Source: Marinibactrum halimedae (lineage in GTDB: Bacteria > Pseudomonadota > Gammaproteobacteria > Pseudomonadales > Cellvibrionaceae). From it: a stretch of DNA of 46,692 bases. Made by a program: the position numbers and the translations under genes. Each line of letters starts with the position of its first letter. The first letter of the stretch is position 1. Of this stretch, positions 35,643 through 44,348 are shown in pieces. The stretch is taken from the NCBI RefSeq assembly GCF_021234875.1, contig NZ_JAJQVM010000035.1:1-46692 (forward strand), given 5' to 3'. The notes below the pieces were generated by a model. The model saw only the letters and a list, made by a program, of their open reading frames with translations. It did not search any database and was not told the DNA's origin.

Positions 35643-36688
35643 TGTCTCTTGTTCGATCTGTATTGACCAAATTGAATGGGCCATTACGATGGTTATCTGG
35701 CCCTAAGCGTTATTTCTTACGTCAGTTTGAGCGCATGTTACAGCGCAATATTCCCACCGATCATCGCATTACCCTCAACCGTAAAAAACTGTTTATTTTT
35801 CCTACTGCCGCCGGGTTTGGGTATATCGCCACTATTGGTTTGGTATGGCTAGTGGGCACCAATTACGAAAACAATTTAGCCTTGGCCATGGCCTATCTCA
35901 TGATGTCGCTGTTTGTGGTTGTGATTCACCACACGCACTTTAATTTGAGTGGCTTGAGTATTGCGTTTGTGCAAGCCAAACCCACATTCGAAGGGGAAGA
36001 CGCAGAAGTATGGCTGGTGGCAGAGCCTGGGCGTCGTGTGCGAGAAAATATGGTATTGCGCTGGCCGCAAGGGTCAGAAACGCTAGTCAGCTTGGAACCT
36101 GGTGAGCAGGCCCGTTTTGCGGTGTATGTGAAAGCCCATGAACGTGGGTGGTTTTACCCTGGCCGAATAACGGTGAAAAGTGTCTACCCGTTGGGCATTT
36201 TTCGATGTTGGACGCATTTGGATTTGGGGGTTCAGATACTGACGTACCCTAAACCAATTAATGCCGGCCCCATTCCCCCTGCGGTTGGCAATAATGATGA
36301 GGGTAAGTTACATAGCTTACATGGCGGAGAAGATTTTGCCGGGTTAAAAACCTATCAATTGGGCGATTCTCTAAGACATGTGGCCTGGAAGCAATATGCT
36401 CGTGGGCAAGGGTTACACACCAAAAATTTCAGTGCATTTCTCGACAGCCGGCACTGGTTGGATTGGGATTTGTTGGCGGGTTTGGACACCGAAGCTCGTT
36501 TATCCCGGTTAACGTATTGGGCATTGGAGCTTGAGAAAACGGCGTCTGATTATGGCTTGCGCTTACCGGGCGTGGAGATCATCCCTTCTCGCGGTAAACA
36601 TCATCAAGACGCTGTGTTAAAAGCGCTGGCGTTGTTCGGCAAGTCGGATGAACCGGCGTCATTGACGGTGAAAGGTGAGAAAAGGTGA
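35642..36688 (+). CDS. DUF58 domain protein
   Basis: The 348-aa protein has two adjacent membrane segments (about residues 55-73 and 79-96) and a DUF58 region recognised by 'GGEDFAGLKTYQLGDSLRHVAWKQYARGQGL'. DUF58 proteins accompany MoxR ATPases in a conserved module, with a vWA-like partner role inferred. The GTG start shares its G with the moxR TAG stop. tgpA begins 13 bp later, so all three are likely one operon. Confidence 0.88.
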   Translation: MSLVRSVLTKLNGPLRWLSGPKRYFLRQFERMLQRNIPTDHRITLNRKKLFIFPTAAGFGYIATIGLVWLVGTNYENNLALAMAYLMMSLFVVVIHHTHFNLSGLSIAFVQAKPTFEGEDAEVWLVAEPGRRVRENMVLRWPQGSETLVSLEPGEQARFAVYVKAHERGWFYPGRITVKSVYPLGIFRCWTHLDLGVQILTYPKPINAGPIPPAVGNNDEGKLHSLHGGEDFAGLKTYQLGDSLRHVAWKQYARGQGLHTKNFSAFLDSRHWLDWDLLAGLDTEARLSRLTYWALELEKTASDYGLRLPGVEIIPSRGKHHQDAVLKALALFGKSDEPASLTVKGEKR

Positions 36689-36701
36689 GAGGTAAGAAAA
36701 A

Positions 36702-38741
36702 ATGAGCCTTTCCGAACAAATCCCTCGTAACTGCTTTGCGTGGATGTTACTGGCGTTGGTGGCGATTATTTTGCCCCATGCTACCCACTTACCGGTTTGG
36801 GAGCTGGTGGCCTTGACGGTCGCTTTGATATGGCGTGTACAGCTTTACCGAGGTGTATGGCGGTACCCGGGTTTATGGGCAAAAGTGCTGCTGGCGGTAC
36901 TGTCTATTGCGGGGCTGCGTCTGGCGTATGGGCGATTTCTGGGCCTGGAGCCGATGGTGGCCTTACTGATCATTTCGGTGATTCTTAAGCTATTGGAGAT
37001 GAATAAACGCCGAGATGCCTTTATGGTGATTTACCTCGGTTTTTTTGTCACCGCCACCCAATTTCTTTTTCATCAAAATATTTTTGCCGCGTTTTACGGG
37101 TTCTTCTGTGTGCTGTTATTGATGACCACCTTGATGGCGTTGAGTCGCGGCCCAGGTGTTGATGATTTGCGCAGTGGCATTCCGGTAGCGTTTAAGTTGA
37201 TGATGCAAAGCTTACCGGTAATGCTGGTGTTGTTTTTATTGTTCCCACGACTGGGTAACCTCTGGGCAGTGCCCATGCCACAACACACTGCGAAAACGGG
37301 CGTCAGTGACACCATGTCTCCTGGGGATTTCTCTTCTCTTAGTCGGGGGGGCGGTCGAGCGTTTACCGCTACGTTTGAGGGTGAGGTTCCCTCAGCTCGC
37401 GATTTGTATTGGCGCGGCATGGTGATGGACGAATTTGACGGTCGCACTTGGTCGTCTCGTAAATGGGGGTTTTACCCAGATGGCGGTATGGTGGAATGGA
37501 ACAAAGCTTCCAAGAATGCCACATCACCGACCGCTAACCAGTGGCGAGTGAATGCCGAGCCAATAGGCCGTTCGGTGTCTTATAGCATCATCATGGACCC
37601 GACCCATCGTTCATGGTTATTTGCGTTGCACTTGGCCGAGAGCACTCATGAGGATTTGGGTGTGTCTCGAAACTTTACCCTACGTAGCCTTTCCCCAGTC
37701 GCGCAGCGATTTCAATTTGATGTCGTATCCTATTTAGATCACAAAGTGGAGTCTGAGCCTCTTCCTCAATGGCGCTATAAACAGGAAACCGCTCTACCGG
37801 ATGGCTACAACCCTCGCACTCGGGCATTGGCCCAACAATGGCGCGAAGAGGAAAACTCCAGTGAGGCGGTGGTGGACCGCTTTTTAGCGTGGGTAGGATC
37901 AGAATTTACTTACACCCTTGAGCCACCGTTACTGGGCCGCAACAGTGTGGATGAGTTTTTGTGGCAAACCCAGCGAGGGTTTTGTGAGCACTTTGCCAGC
38001 AGTTTTGTGGTGTTCATGCGCGCGGCAGGCATTCCAGCGCGGGTGGTCTCTGGGTATCAAGGGGGAGAGTTGGTTGAGGGGTTCATTACGGTTTCGCAAG
38101 CGGATGCACACGCTTGGGCAGAAGTGTGGTTTGAAGGGCGAGGCTGGGTAAGGGTAGACCCAACCGCCGCAGTGTCGCCTTTACGTATCGAAAGTGGTAT
38201 CAACAGTGTATTTGAACGCAGTGTGACAAACCCGCTCTCGATGGAAGCCTATCGCCATATTTCCTCCTTAAACTGGATGCGCCTGCAGATGGAGAAGCTG
38301 AACTACAACTGGCAGCGTTGGGTGCTTAATTATGATCGAGAGCAGCAGTACGGCATGCTTTCCCGCTGGTTAGGCATCGTTGAAGCGTGGAAAATCGGCG
38401 TTCTTATGTTGGCGAGTGTGGCCGGGATTGTTGGCATCATTGCGTTGTGGATGTGGTGGCATGGGCGTCCAGAGCCGCTTTCTCCCGGTTTTCAGGCTTT
38501 TCAACGTTTTGCCGTTAAACTCAAAAAAGTGGGTATAGTTCGTGAGCCGGGTGAAGGAATTCGAGATTTTTCTCGTCGTGCCCAAGACTTATTGCCGGAT
38601 CAGGCACCGGAGATTCAACGTATCGAACGCCTACTGCAATCAGTACTGTACGCAGAGCAATCGGAGTGCTTGGGGCCTTTGCGTGAAGAGGTTGCTCGAT
38701 TCAAAGTGCGTTCAATATCTGCACCGATAACCTCTCGATAA
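36702..38741 (+). CDS. tgpA: TgpA-type membrane transglutaminase
   Basis: The 679-aa protein has about six N-terminal membrane helices (residues 10-190), a periplasmic transglutaminase-like domain and a final helix near residue 565. The catalytic triad is complete: Cys428 ('RGFCEHFASS'), His470 ('DAHAWAEVW') and Asp486 ('VRVDPTAAV'). This matches TgpA, an essential Pseudomonas aeruginosa protein whose substrate is unknown. The DUF58 tail and leader contain several GGTGAG-type repeats just before the ATG, one of which can act as the ribosome binding site. It is third in the MoxR-DUF58-TgpA operon. Confidence 0.9.
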   Translation: MSLSEQIPRNCFAWMLLALVAIILPHATHLPVWELVALTVALIWRVQLYRGVWRYPGLWAKVLLAVLSIAGLRLAYGRFLGLEPMVALLIISVILKLLEMNKRRDAFMVIYLGFFVTATQFLFHQNIFAAFYGFFCVLLLMTTLMALSRGPGVDDLRSGIPVAFKLMMQSLPVMLVLFLLFPRLGNLWAVPMPQHTAKTGVSDTMSPGDFSSLSRGGGRAFTATFEGEVPSARDLYWRGMVMDEFDGRTWSSRKWGFYPDGGMVEWNKASKNATSPTANQWRVNAEPIGRSVSYSIIMDPTHRSWLFALHLAESTHEDLGVSRNFTLRSLSPVAQRFQFDVVSYLDHKVESEPLPQWRYKQETALPDGYNPRTRALAQQWREEENSSEAVVDRFLAWVGSEFTYTLEPPLLGRNSVDEFLWQTQRGFCEHFASSFVVFMRAAGIPARVVSGYQGGELVEGFITVSQADAHAWAEVWFEGRGWVRVDPTAAVSPLRIESGINSVFERSVTNPLSMEAYRHISSLNWMRLQMEKLNYNWQRWVLNYDREQQYGMLSRWLGIVEAWKIGVLMLASVAGIVGIIALWMWWHGRPEPLSPGFQAFQRFAVKLKKVGIVREPGEGIRDFSRRAQDLLPDQAPEIQRIERLLQSVLYAEQSECLGPLREEVARFKVRSISAPITSR

Positions 38742-38775
38742 TGAGCGTACACTCATATAGAAATCCCGCCGAAGC

Positions 38776-40038
38776 GTGTATTCTACGTGTTTGCCCGTCT
38801 ACGGAGTAACCTGTTTGTTTGTTGGTACACGCATTGATTCCGGTGCAACACGGCCGGAATCTCTTCTGCTTTTCTTTTTGTCTGCCCTTGGTTTCGGTGC
38901 GTTTGCGACCGGCGTGCACATCATTATGGTGCCATGGTTGGCGCTTGAGCATCTGCAATTAGGTGCCTCTACCTTTGGGTTGATTCAAGCACTCCTTTTG
39001 TTTCCTAATCTGGCTTTTCTCTTACTGGGCGGTGTGGTTGCCGATCGCCGGAATGCCGCCAAATGGTTGATGGCCAGCAGCGCCGGGCTGGCTTTATTGC
39101 ACAGCGTTGTGTTGTGTTTGACGTTGTTACACCTGCTGAGCTCATGGAGTTTGATGGGGTATGCGCTATTGGTCGGTGGACTGGTTGCGATGGCGCAACC
39201 TCTGCGAGAATCCATGGTGCCTACTTTTGCCGTCAGTTCCGTGCAGAGGGCCATTTTGCAGGTCAGTTTTGTGCAGTATTGCGCTCAGAGTGTTGGTGTT
39301 TTGTTGGCGGGTGTGAGCACAACAGCGGGGTTGGTTTGGATCCTTGGGGTGCAAATAATGGCATTGAGCATTTCGGGGTGGTGTTATTCTCGTTTATCCC
39401 ACCGAACCATCCCCACTAGGGCGAATGAGGCCTCTGTGGCAGAAGCTATTCGGCATGGTGTGCGAGAAGTGTGGGGCCATTCCACTCTGCGCCAGTTGGT
39501 TTTGCTGGTGGGGTTTAATGGTTTTGTGAACCTGGGTGCTTACGTGGTGCTCATTCCTTTGTTGATTACTCAAGTGTATGGGTTGAGTGCGGCGTATTAC
39601 GGGTGGGTTCAATTAGCGTTTGTGGTTGGTAATATCATGATGAGTGGCTTGATGTTGTCGGTTCGCATACGTTGGCCTTCTGGGCGCATTGTTTTAATTT
39701 GCCTTGCAGTCAGTGGGGGGATTTTGGGGTGTTTGGGGTTGAAATTGCCTCAGTGGACGCTGGTGCCCTTGGTGTTTTCTTGGGGGTGTGCGGTGGCGGT
39801 ATCATCGTCGATGGGACGGGTTTTATTGCAATCCCAGGTAGAGAAAGCGGTGCGAGGGCGCGTCGTGTCTTTATATCAACTGGCTTTATTTGGTACGGCC
39901 CCTTTAGGCGCTGTGAGCGCAGGTTTTCTTGCGGAGATATTGTCAATCAATACGATTTTGCTTGGTGCCGGTGTGATGACGATGGCATTGTTTGTAATAT
40001 TTGGTCTGCGTTCTGCATTGTGGTCCTGTGTGGATTGA
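38776..40038 (+). CDS. MFS transporter
   Basis: The 420-aa protein has about 12 hydrophobic segments and major-facilitator features: 'GGVVADRRNAAKWLMASS' is the loop 2-3 signature and 'LLQSQVEKAVRGRVVSLYQLAL' its counterpart in the second half. It resembles the EntS-like (MFS_3) exporter group. The substrate is unknown. The frame opens with a GTG at 38776, 35 bp after tgpA, but the first 25 residues are not helix-like, so the true start may be further downstream. It could be the last gene of the tgpA operon or independent. Confidence 0.82.
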   Translation: MYSTCLPVYGVTCLFVGTRIDSGATRPESLLLFFLSALGFGAFATGVHIIMVPWLALEHLQLGASTFGLIQALLLFPNLAFLLLGGVVADRRNAAKWLMASSAGLALLHSVVLCLTLLHLLSSWSLMGYALLVGGLVAMAQPLRESMVPTFAVSSVQRAILQVSFVQYCAQSVGVLLAGVSTTAGLVWILGVQIMALSISGWCYSRLSHRTIPTRANEASVAEAIRHGVREVWGHSTLRQLVLLVGFNGFVNLGAYVVLIPLLITQVYGLSAAYYGWVQLAFVVGNIMMSGLMLSVRIRWPSGRIVLICLAVSGGILGCLGLKLPQWTLVPLVFSWGCAVAVSSSMGRVLLQSQVEKAVRGRVVSLYQLALFGTAPLGAVSAGFLAEILSINTILLGAGVMTMALFVIFGLRSALWSCVD

Positions 40039-40132
40039 CCTTCTGCAAAAATGTTCGATGCCAGTGGGTTGTGCAGGGTAAACATTAGACACTGGCATTG
40101 AACCGTTAGCCGTGCTCGAGCATATTACGACA

Positions 40133-40450
40133 TCAACTTTTTATTAACTCTTCGATATTCACTCCGACGCAAGTACGGTCAGACCCTTCTTCAGGGGGCT
40201 CTACACGCATGACAATACAACGAGCTTTAATCATCGGGCTATGACCATGGGAAGATTGCACTGTCACAATCAATTCCGTGCCGAGGCTAATCGGTTGTGT
40301 CAGTTCGATCAGCATGCCTTTACCACTCAAATCTTTGCACAGACCTTCTTGGTCAATGGACTCTCCTTGTACTTGAACTTTAGCGGGCGTATCAACGCGC
40401 ATCCGAATGAAATCACGCTTCTCTGAGTAGGCATTATGAAAGCTGTTCAT
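40133..40450 (-). CDS. PilZ domain (c-di-GMP-binding) protein
   Basis: The 105-aa protein is a single PilZ domain. The c-di-GMP-binding motifs are present: R12-xxx-R16 in 'KRDFIRMRV' and D40-x-S-x-x-G45 in 'KDLSGKGML'. Single-domain PilZ proteins act as c-di-GMP adaptors. The start is ATG 40450, with GGGGA 7-8 nt upstream; a TTG two codons earlier is less likely. It is divergent from the RssB-type gene with 394 bp between them, and converges with the MFS gene. Confidence 0.88.
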   Translation of the reverse strand: MNSFHNAYSEKRDFIRMRVDTPAKVQVQGESIDQEGLCKDLSGKGMLIELTQPISLGTELIVTVQSSHGHSPMIKARCIVMRVEPPEEGSDRTCVGVNIEELIKS

Positions 40451-40844
40451 AAACAATTCCCCAATAAATCAATTATTGTAATGTTGAGGGCCCAGAGTGA
40501 ATCACACATGTGCAATGTTGATGATTTTCAACATCGGGCCTCTCTAAAAGTAATGCAAAAACCGCCAATTGAACAGTGAATGAGGCAAATGAATACTACA
40601 AATATGTAGCCTTTTAAGCTAAGGTTCAGCGCCAACAGAGACATTAAAAGCCTTTCCATAGCCAAATACGCTAACGCGCTTCATGACACAATTAAAATTG
40701 TCTAAATATAAACACAATGTTTTGTGCGATGAACGCAGTCAAATTCGTTTATGGTGTGATGTTTTCAAAACGAAAACCGACGACAAAATAAGCATCAACG
40801 AATAAACAAGAACGAACATAAAACACGACTGATGAGTAATTTTC
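40451..40844. promoter_or_regulatory. 394-bp divergent intergenic region
   Basis: No ORF of note. It must contain the promoters of the divergent PilZ and RssB-type genes. A 7-bp inverted repeat, ATGTTGA/TCAACAT (40515-40534), lies near the PilZ side. The right half is A-rich with repeated AACGAA motifs. No promoter is strong enough to name. Confidence 0.4.
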
Positions 40845-42038
40845 ATGGGTAACGGACAACGAAAACTGTTGTTAATCGATGATGATACCTTGGTACGCGA
40901 AAGTTTGGCGGCGTATTTAGAAGACAGTGGTTTTTACGTTATCGAAGCGGATGACGGTGCCAAAGGATTAGCGTTATTTGAAAAGACGTCACCAGACCTT
41001 GTATTGTCTGATTTGCGTATGCCCGGCATGGATGGATTGAATGTACTTCAGGAAATTCATAAACGAGACAGTGAAATACCGGTCATTGTGATTTCGGGTG
41101 CCGGTGTGATGGGGGATGTGGTAGAGGCACTGCGTTTGGGTGCCAGTGATTATTTAATCAAGCCCATTGTGGATATGGAAGTGCTCGTGCACTCCATTGA
41201 TAAAACCCTTGAGCGACACGATTTATTATTGGAAAACCAGCGCTATCGTGAAAAGCTGGAAAAGGCCAATCGTAATTTACGGGATCATCTTCGAGTATTA
41301 GAGCGCGATCAACGGGCAGGGCGGTTGGTACAAGAGCGTCTATTGCCTATGAGCCCAATGCATCGCCTTCAATATACTGCTGCCCAGCAGATTATTCCTT
41401 CTTTGTATTTAAGTGGCGATTTTATCGACTATGCGTTCTTAAGCGAACGCTATTTGGCATTTTATCTCACCGATGTTGCCGGTCATGGCGCGTCTTCGGC
41501 CTTTGTCACTGTTTGGCTAAAACATTTAGTGACGCGTATGGTGCGAGATAATGGTTTTTTCTCTGATGAGTCGACCTTTGAAGAGGGGCCAGGGTGGATG
41601 ATGAGGGAAATAAATGGGGCATTACGAGGTGGCCATTTCGAGACGCATTTAACGTGTTTTATCGGCGTGGTTGACACGCACACTCACCAGATGCGCTATG
41701 CTGTAGGTGGGCATTTACCTTTACCAGTTCTAAAAACGGAAACCGAAGTACGTTATTTAGAAGGTAAAGGTAAGCCGGTAGGCATCTTTGGTAATGTGGA
41801 ATGGCAAGTGTTTTCTGCGGAATTTTCACCAAAGAGCACTCTGGTGGTATTTTCTGATGGCGTCCTAGACACCTTGGCTCCGTCATCGTTAATCGAAAAA
41901 GAGCGCGCACTACTCAATGTGGTGGGTGAAACCGATGGCTCTATTGAAAGTTTATCGCGCGTGTTGGGGCTGGAAGAATCTTCAGTCGCCAACATGCCAG
42001 ATGATGTATCGATTCTGACCATTGCCAGAAATCATTAG
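40845..42038 (+). CDS. rssB: RssB-type response regulator with PP2C-like phosphatase domain
   Basis: The 397-aa protein has an N-terminal receiver domain (phospho-acceptor Asp56 in 'LVLSDLRMPGMDG', Lys in 'DYLIKP'), a helical linker (about 125-165), and a C-terminal SpoIIE/PP2C phosphatase-like domain with 'SGDFIDYAFL', 'LTDVAGHGASSAF' and 'VVFSDGVLD', retaining the metal-binding aspartates. This matches Pseudomonas-type RssB, which is paired with a STAS protein, rather than E. coli RssB, whose effector domain is degenerate. The phosphatase is predicted to dephosphorylate the STAS partner encoded directly downstream. The link to RpoS is by homology only. Confidence 0.85.
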   Translation: MGNGQRKLLLIDDDTLVRESLAAYLEDSGFYVIEADDGAKGLALFEKTSPDLVLSDLRMPGMDGLNVLQEIHKRDSEIPVIVISGAGVMGDVVEALRLGASDYLIKPIVDMEVLVHSIDKTLERHDLLLENQRYREKLEKANRNLRDHLRVLERDQRAGRLVQERLLPMSPMHRLQYTAAQQIIPSLYLSGDFIDYAFLSERYLAFYLTDVAGHGASSAFVTVWLKHLVTRMVRDNGFFSDESTFEEGPGWMMREINGALRGGHFETHLTCFIGVVDTHTHQMRYAVGGHLPLPVLKTETEVRYLEGKGKPVGIFGNVEWQVFSAEFSPKSTLVVFSDGVLDTLAPSSLIEKERALLNVVGETDGSIESLSRVLGLEESSVANMPDDVSILTIARNH

Positions 42039-42047
42039 GTGGCGTCT

Positions 42048-42539
42048 ATGCAGTCAGGGCAAATATTGGTAGCCGAGCGTAACGGTGTCAATGTTATTAA
42101 AATGGTAGGGGATGTACGACTGACGTTGTGTATTTCTTTCGACCAATTTATCGATAAAATGTTTTCCAGCGATAACTTTGCACAAGTGATTTTCGACCTC
42201 TCTAATGCCCAAGCCATTGACAGTACAACGCTTGGGTTGATGGCGAAAATCTCTGTCATTTGTCAGGATCAATTTGATTTAATGCCGGTCGTGGTTTCGC
42301 CCGATGTCGGTATCAATCGATTGCTTGAGACCATGGGCTTTGAGGATATTTTTGAAATTGTCCGCTCTTCCGATCAAGTGTTTGAGCCAGCGACACCCCT
42401 AAGGCCGGATGATGACCATTCTGATGAGGTGACTTATCGCAATAAAGTCATTGAGGCGCACAAAGTATTGATGAGCTTAAACGCAGGCAATCGAGAAGCA
42501 TTCGAAGATTTAATTCAAAGCTTAGAGCAGGGCCTGTAA
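42048..42539 (+). CDS. rssC: STAS-domain anti-anti-sigma factor-like protein (RssC-type)
   Basis: The 163-aa protein has a STAS domain over about residues 1-100, with phosphorylatable Ser59 in 'AIDSTTLGLM' (equivalent to the DSSG serine of SpoIIAA). A C-terminal helical extension of about 60 residues (104-163) follows. It starts 9 bp after the RssB-type gene, with AGGTGG 5 nt before ATG 42048; a GTG at 42039 is less likely because it is part of that binding site. The pair matches the rssB-rssC arrangement of Pseudomonas. The kinase that would phosphorylate it is not in the window. Confidence 0.82.
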   Translation: MQSGQILVAERNGVNVIKMVGDVRLTLCISFDQFIDKMFSSDNFAQVIFDLSNAQAIDSTTLGLMAKISVICQDQFDLMPVVVSPDVGINRLLETMGFEDIFEIVRSSDQVFEPATPLRPDDDHSDEVTYRNKVIEAHKVLMSLNAGNREAFEDLIQSLEQGL

Positions 42540-42581
42540 ATAAATACTTTTTTGCCGGCCTATTTGTTATTTTTCGGTATT

Positions 42582-43037
42582 TTAATTCTCGGTCGACTTT
42601 GCCCGAGCTTGTTGTTTTGCTCGAATAAAATCACTGTGTGAGACGTACAATAATTCCGAAACCCGACGAATAATATATTCTTCGTATTTGTCTAAGCTGC
42701 CGTCAGCAAAGGCAATTTCCCACATATTGACAGTCAGTTGGTATTTCTCCAGTGGGTTGAAATGTTGATTAATTAATGCCGTAAATTCATGCAAAGAACT
42801 GGCATTATCACGACTCAGTTGGGCTTCCTCCCTAAGGGATTGCAATTCATCTGCCGTGAGAGAAAAATTCTCATCCAAAATTCGCAATAATGCGTTGACT
42901 TCTTTTTCATCAAAGTGATTATCAATATTGGCAACCTCCACAAGCAACGCTGCACTGGCAAGCCGGCAGGCATGTTCTGGAAGTGTGTCGGGGTTTTCTT
43001 CCTTGTCACCAAAAAAATCTAACAGCTTTTTGATCAT
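42582..43037 (-). CDS. TerB-like (tellurite-resistance/DjlA N-terminal-like) protein
   Basis: The 151-aa all-helical protein matches the TerB/DjlA-N family: 'RLASAALLVEVANIDNHFDEKEVNALLRIL' with the acidic metal-binding turn, then 'VNMWEIAFADGSLDKYEEYIIRRVSELLYVSHSDFIRAKQQA'. Such proteins are small cytoplasmic proteins of uncertain role. The start is ATG 43037, preceded by GGAG at 5-nt spacing; the frame is open further upstream through a triple 18-bp repeat, which would add a non-family N terminus. It converges with the STAS gene and follows talB by about 150 bp. Confidence 0.8.
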   Translation of the reverse strand: MIKKLLDFFGDKEENPDTLPEHACRLASAALLVEVANIDNHFDEKEVNALLRILDENFSLTADELQSLREEAQLSRDNASSLHEFTALINQHFNPLEKYQLTVNMWEIAFADGSLDKYEEYIIRRVSELLYVSHSDFIRAKQQARAKSTEN

Positions 43038-43081
43038 TGAAGCTCCATATTGGGTGTTTTGGGGGAAATATGAATGCTTTC

Positions 43082-43166
43082 CCTCTACAGAAGTGGCCAT
43101 GGTTCTCTGGGCCATTATTTTTTGCTGGGTCATTACCTTCTGCTGGGTCGTTACCTTCTGTAGAGG
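43082..43166. repeat. 18-bp triple repeat framed by a 12-bp inverted repeat
   Basis: Three 18-bp units start at 43107, 43125 and 43143 (CTGGGTCATTACCTTCTG type). They are framed by CCTCTACAGAAG (43082-43093) and its exact complement CTTCTGTAGAGG (43155-43166). The array lies between talB and the TerB-like start. Confidence 0.9.
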
Positions 43167-43188
43167 AGCAATTTCTTGAGTGGGTTAT

Positions 43189-44142
43189 TTAGACGAACTG
43201 TTGCAGTAACGTTTCCAGTTTTTCTTGATCAGCAATAAAGTTGCGAATGCCGTCGGCTAATTTCTCTGTGGCCATCGCATCACTATTAAAGCCTAAGCGG
43301 AAGGCTGGCTCATCTAATGCTAACTTTGGTTCGTCTGATTTGGCAGAGTTGGCGTCCAATGCGCGGCTGAGGGTGCCATTGTCGGCTTCCAGTTCCGCTA
43401 ATAATGCAGGGCTGATGGTCAGTCGATCACAGCCGGCCAAGGCTTCAATCTCGCCTGTGTTACGGAAACTGGCACCCATGACGACGGTTTTATAGCCATG
43501 GGTTTTGTAGTAGTTATAAATACCGGTGACCGAGATCACACCAGGGTCTGCAGCACCACTGAAGTCTGCAGCAGGGTCTTTCGCTTTGTGCCAATCTAAA
43601 ATTCGCCCAACAAAGGGTGAAATTAAGAAAACACCCGCTTCGGCACACGCAACCGCTTGATAAAAGCTAAAGAGGAGTGTGAGGTTACAATGAATGCCCT
43701 CTTGCTCTAGTACCTTTGCAGCCTGAATGCCTTCCCAGGTAGAGGCAATTTTAATCAGTACACGCTCTTTAGAGATGCCAGCAGTTTCATACAGGTCAAT
43801 TAACTGTTTGGCTTTTGCGATGGTTTTCTCTGTATCAAAGCTGAGGCGGGCATCCACTTCGGTGGAAATACGACCAGGGATAAGCTTTAAAATTTCACAA
43901 CCAATATCTACGGCCAATTTATCCGCAGCAAGGCCAACAAGGTTTTCGTCAGTCGAATTTTCCTGTGCCCACTGTACCGCTGCTTTCAACATGTCTTGAT
44001 ATTGAGGCATTTGCGCGGCTTTGAACAACAGGGAGGGGTTTGTGGTGGCATCCAATGGTTGGTATTGGCCGATGGCGTCAATATCACCGGTATCGGCAAC
44101 CACATCGGTCATGGCTTTTAGTTGGGAAAGTTTGCTAGACAT
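43189..44142 (-). CDS. tal: Transaldolase
   Basis: The 317-aa enzyme transfers dihydroxyacetone units between sugar phosphates in the pentose phosphate pathway. The Schiff-base lysine is Lys131 in '[12 protein letters not shown]' (E. coli TalB Lys132), and 'DATTNPSLL' and '[15 protein letters not shown]' are characteristic of the TalB class. Length (317) equals E. coli TalB. It also supplies erythrose 4-phosphate, the co-substrate of DAHP synthase, though the genes are far apart. The gene appears independently transcribed; no terminator is obvious. Confidence 0.96.
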   Translation of the reverse strand: MSSKLSQLKAMTDVVADTGDIDAIGQYQPLDATTNPSLLFKAAQMPQYQDMLKAAVQWAQENSTDENLVGLAADKLAVDIGCEILKLIPGRISTEVDARLSFDTEKTIAKAKQLIDLYETAGISKERVLIKIASTWEGIQAAKVLEQEGIHCNLTLLFSFYQAVACAEAGVFLISPFVGRILDWHKAKDPAADFSGAADPGVISVTGIYNYYKTHGYKTVVMGASFRNTGEIEALAGCDRLTISPALLAELEADNGTLSRALDANSAKSDEPKLALDEPAFRLGFNSDAMATEKLADGIRNFIADQEKLETLLQQFV

Positions 44143-44348
44143 CTTGGCCTCATCTCTATCGCCCAGAGGCGACCTTTGGTTTCACAGTACACGGTTGGCC
44201 GTTGATTCCTAAAGCTGCATAAGCAGCATTCGCAAACAATGGCGTCCGCATGAAATGTTATGGTTAGGATGATACCCCAAGTTTGAAGAGAATGAACAAG
44301 GACTTACTGATTTACATATTCGACATGGCCGTTTAATACAACCTCAAA

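Noticed and set aside
43038-43133. Longer N terminus for the TerB-like protein
   Set aside because: The extra residues come from an 18-bp repeat; a good ribosome site sits before ATG 43037. Translation of the repeat is not fully excluded.
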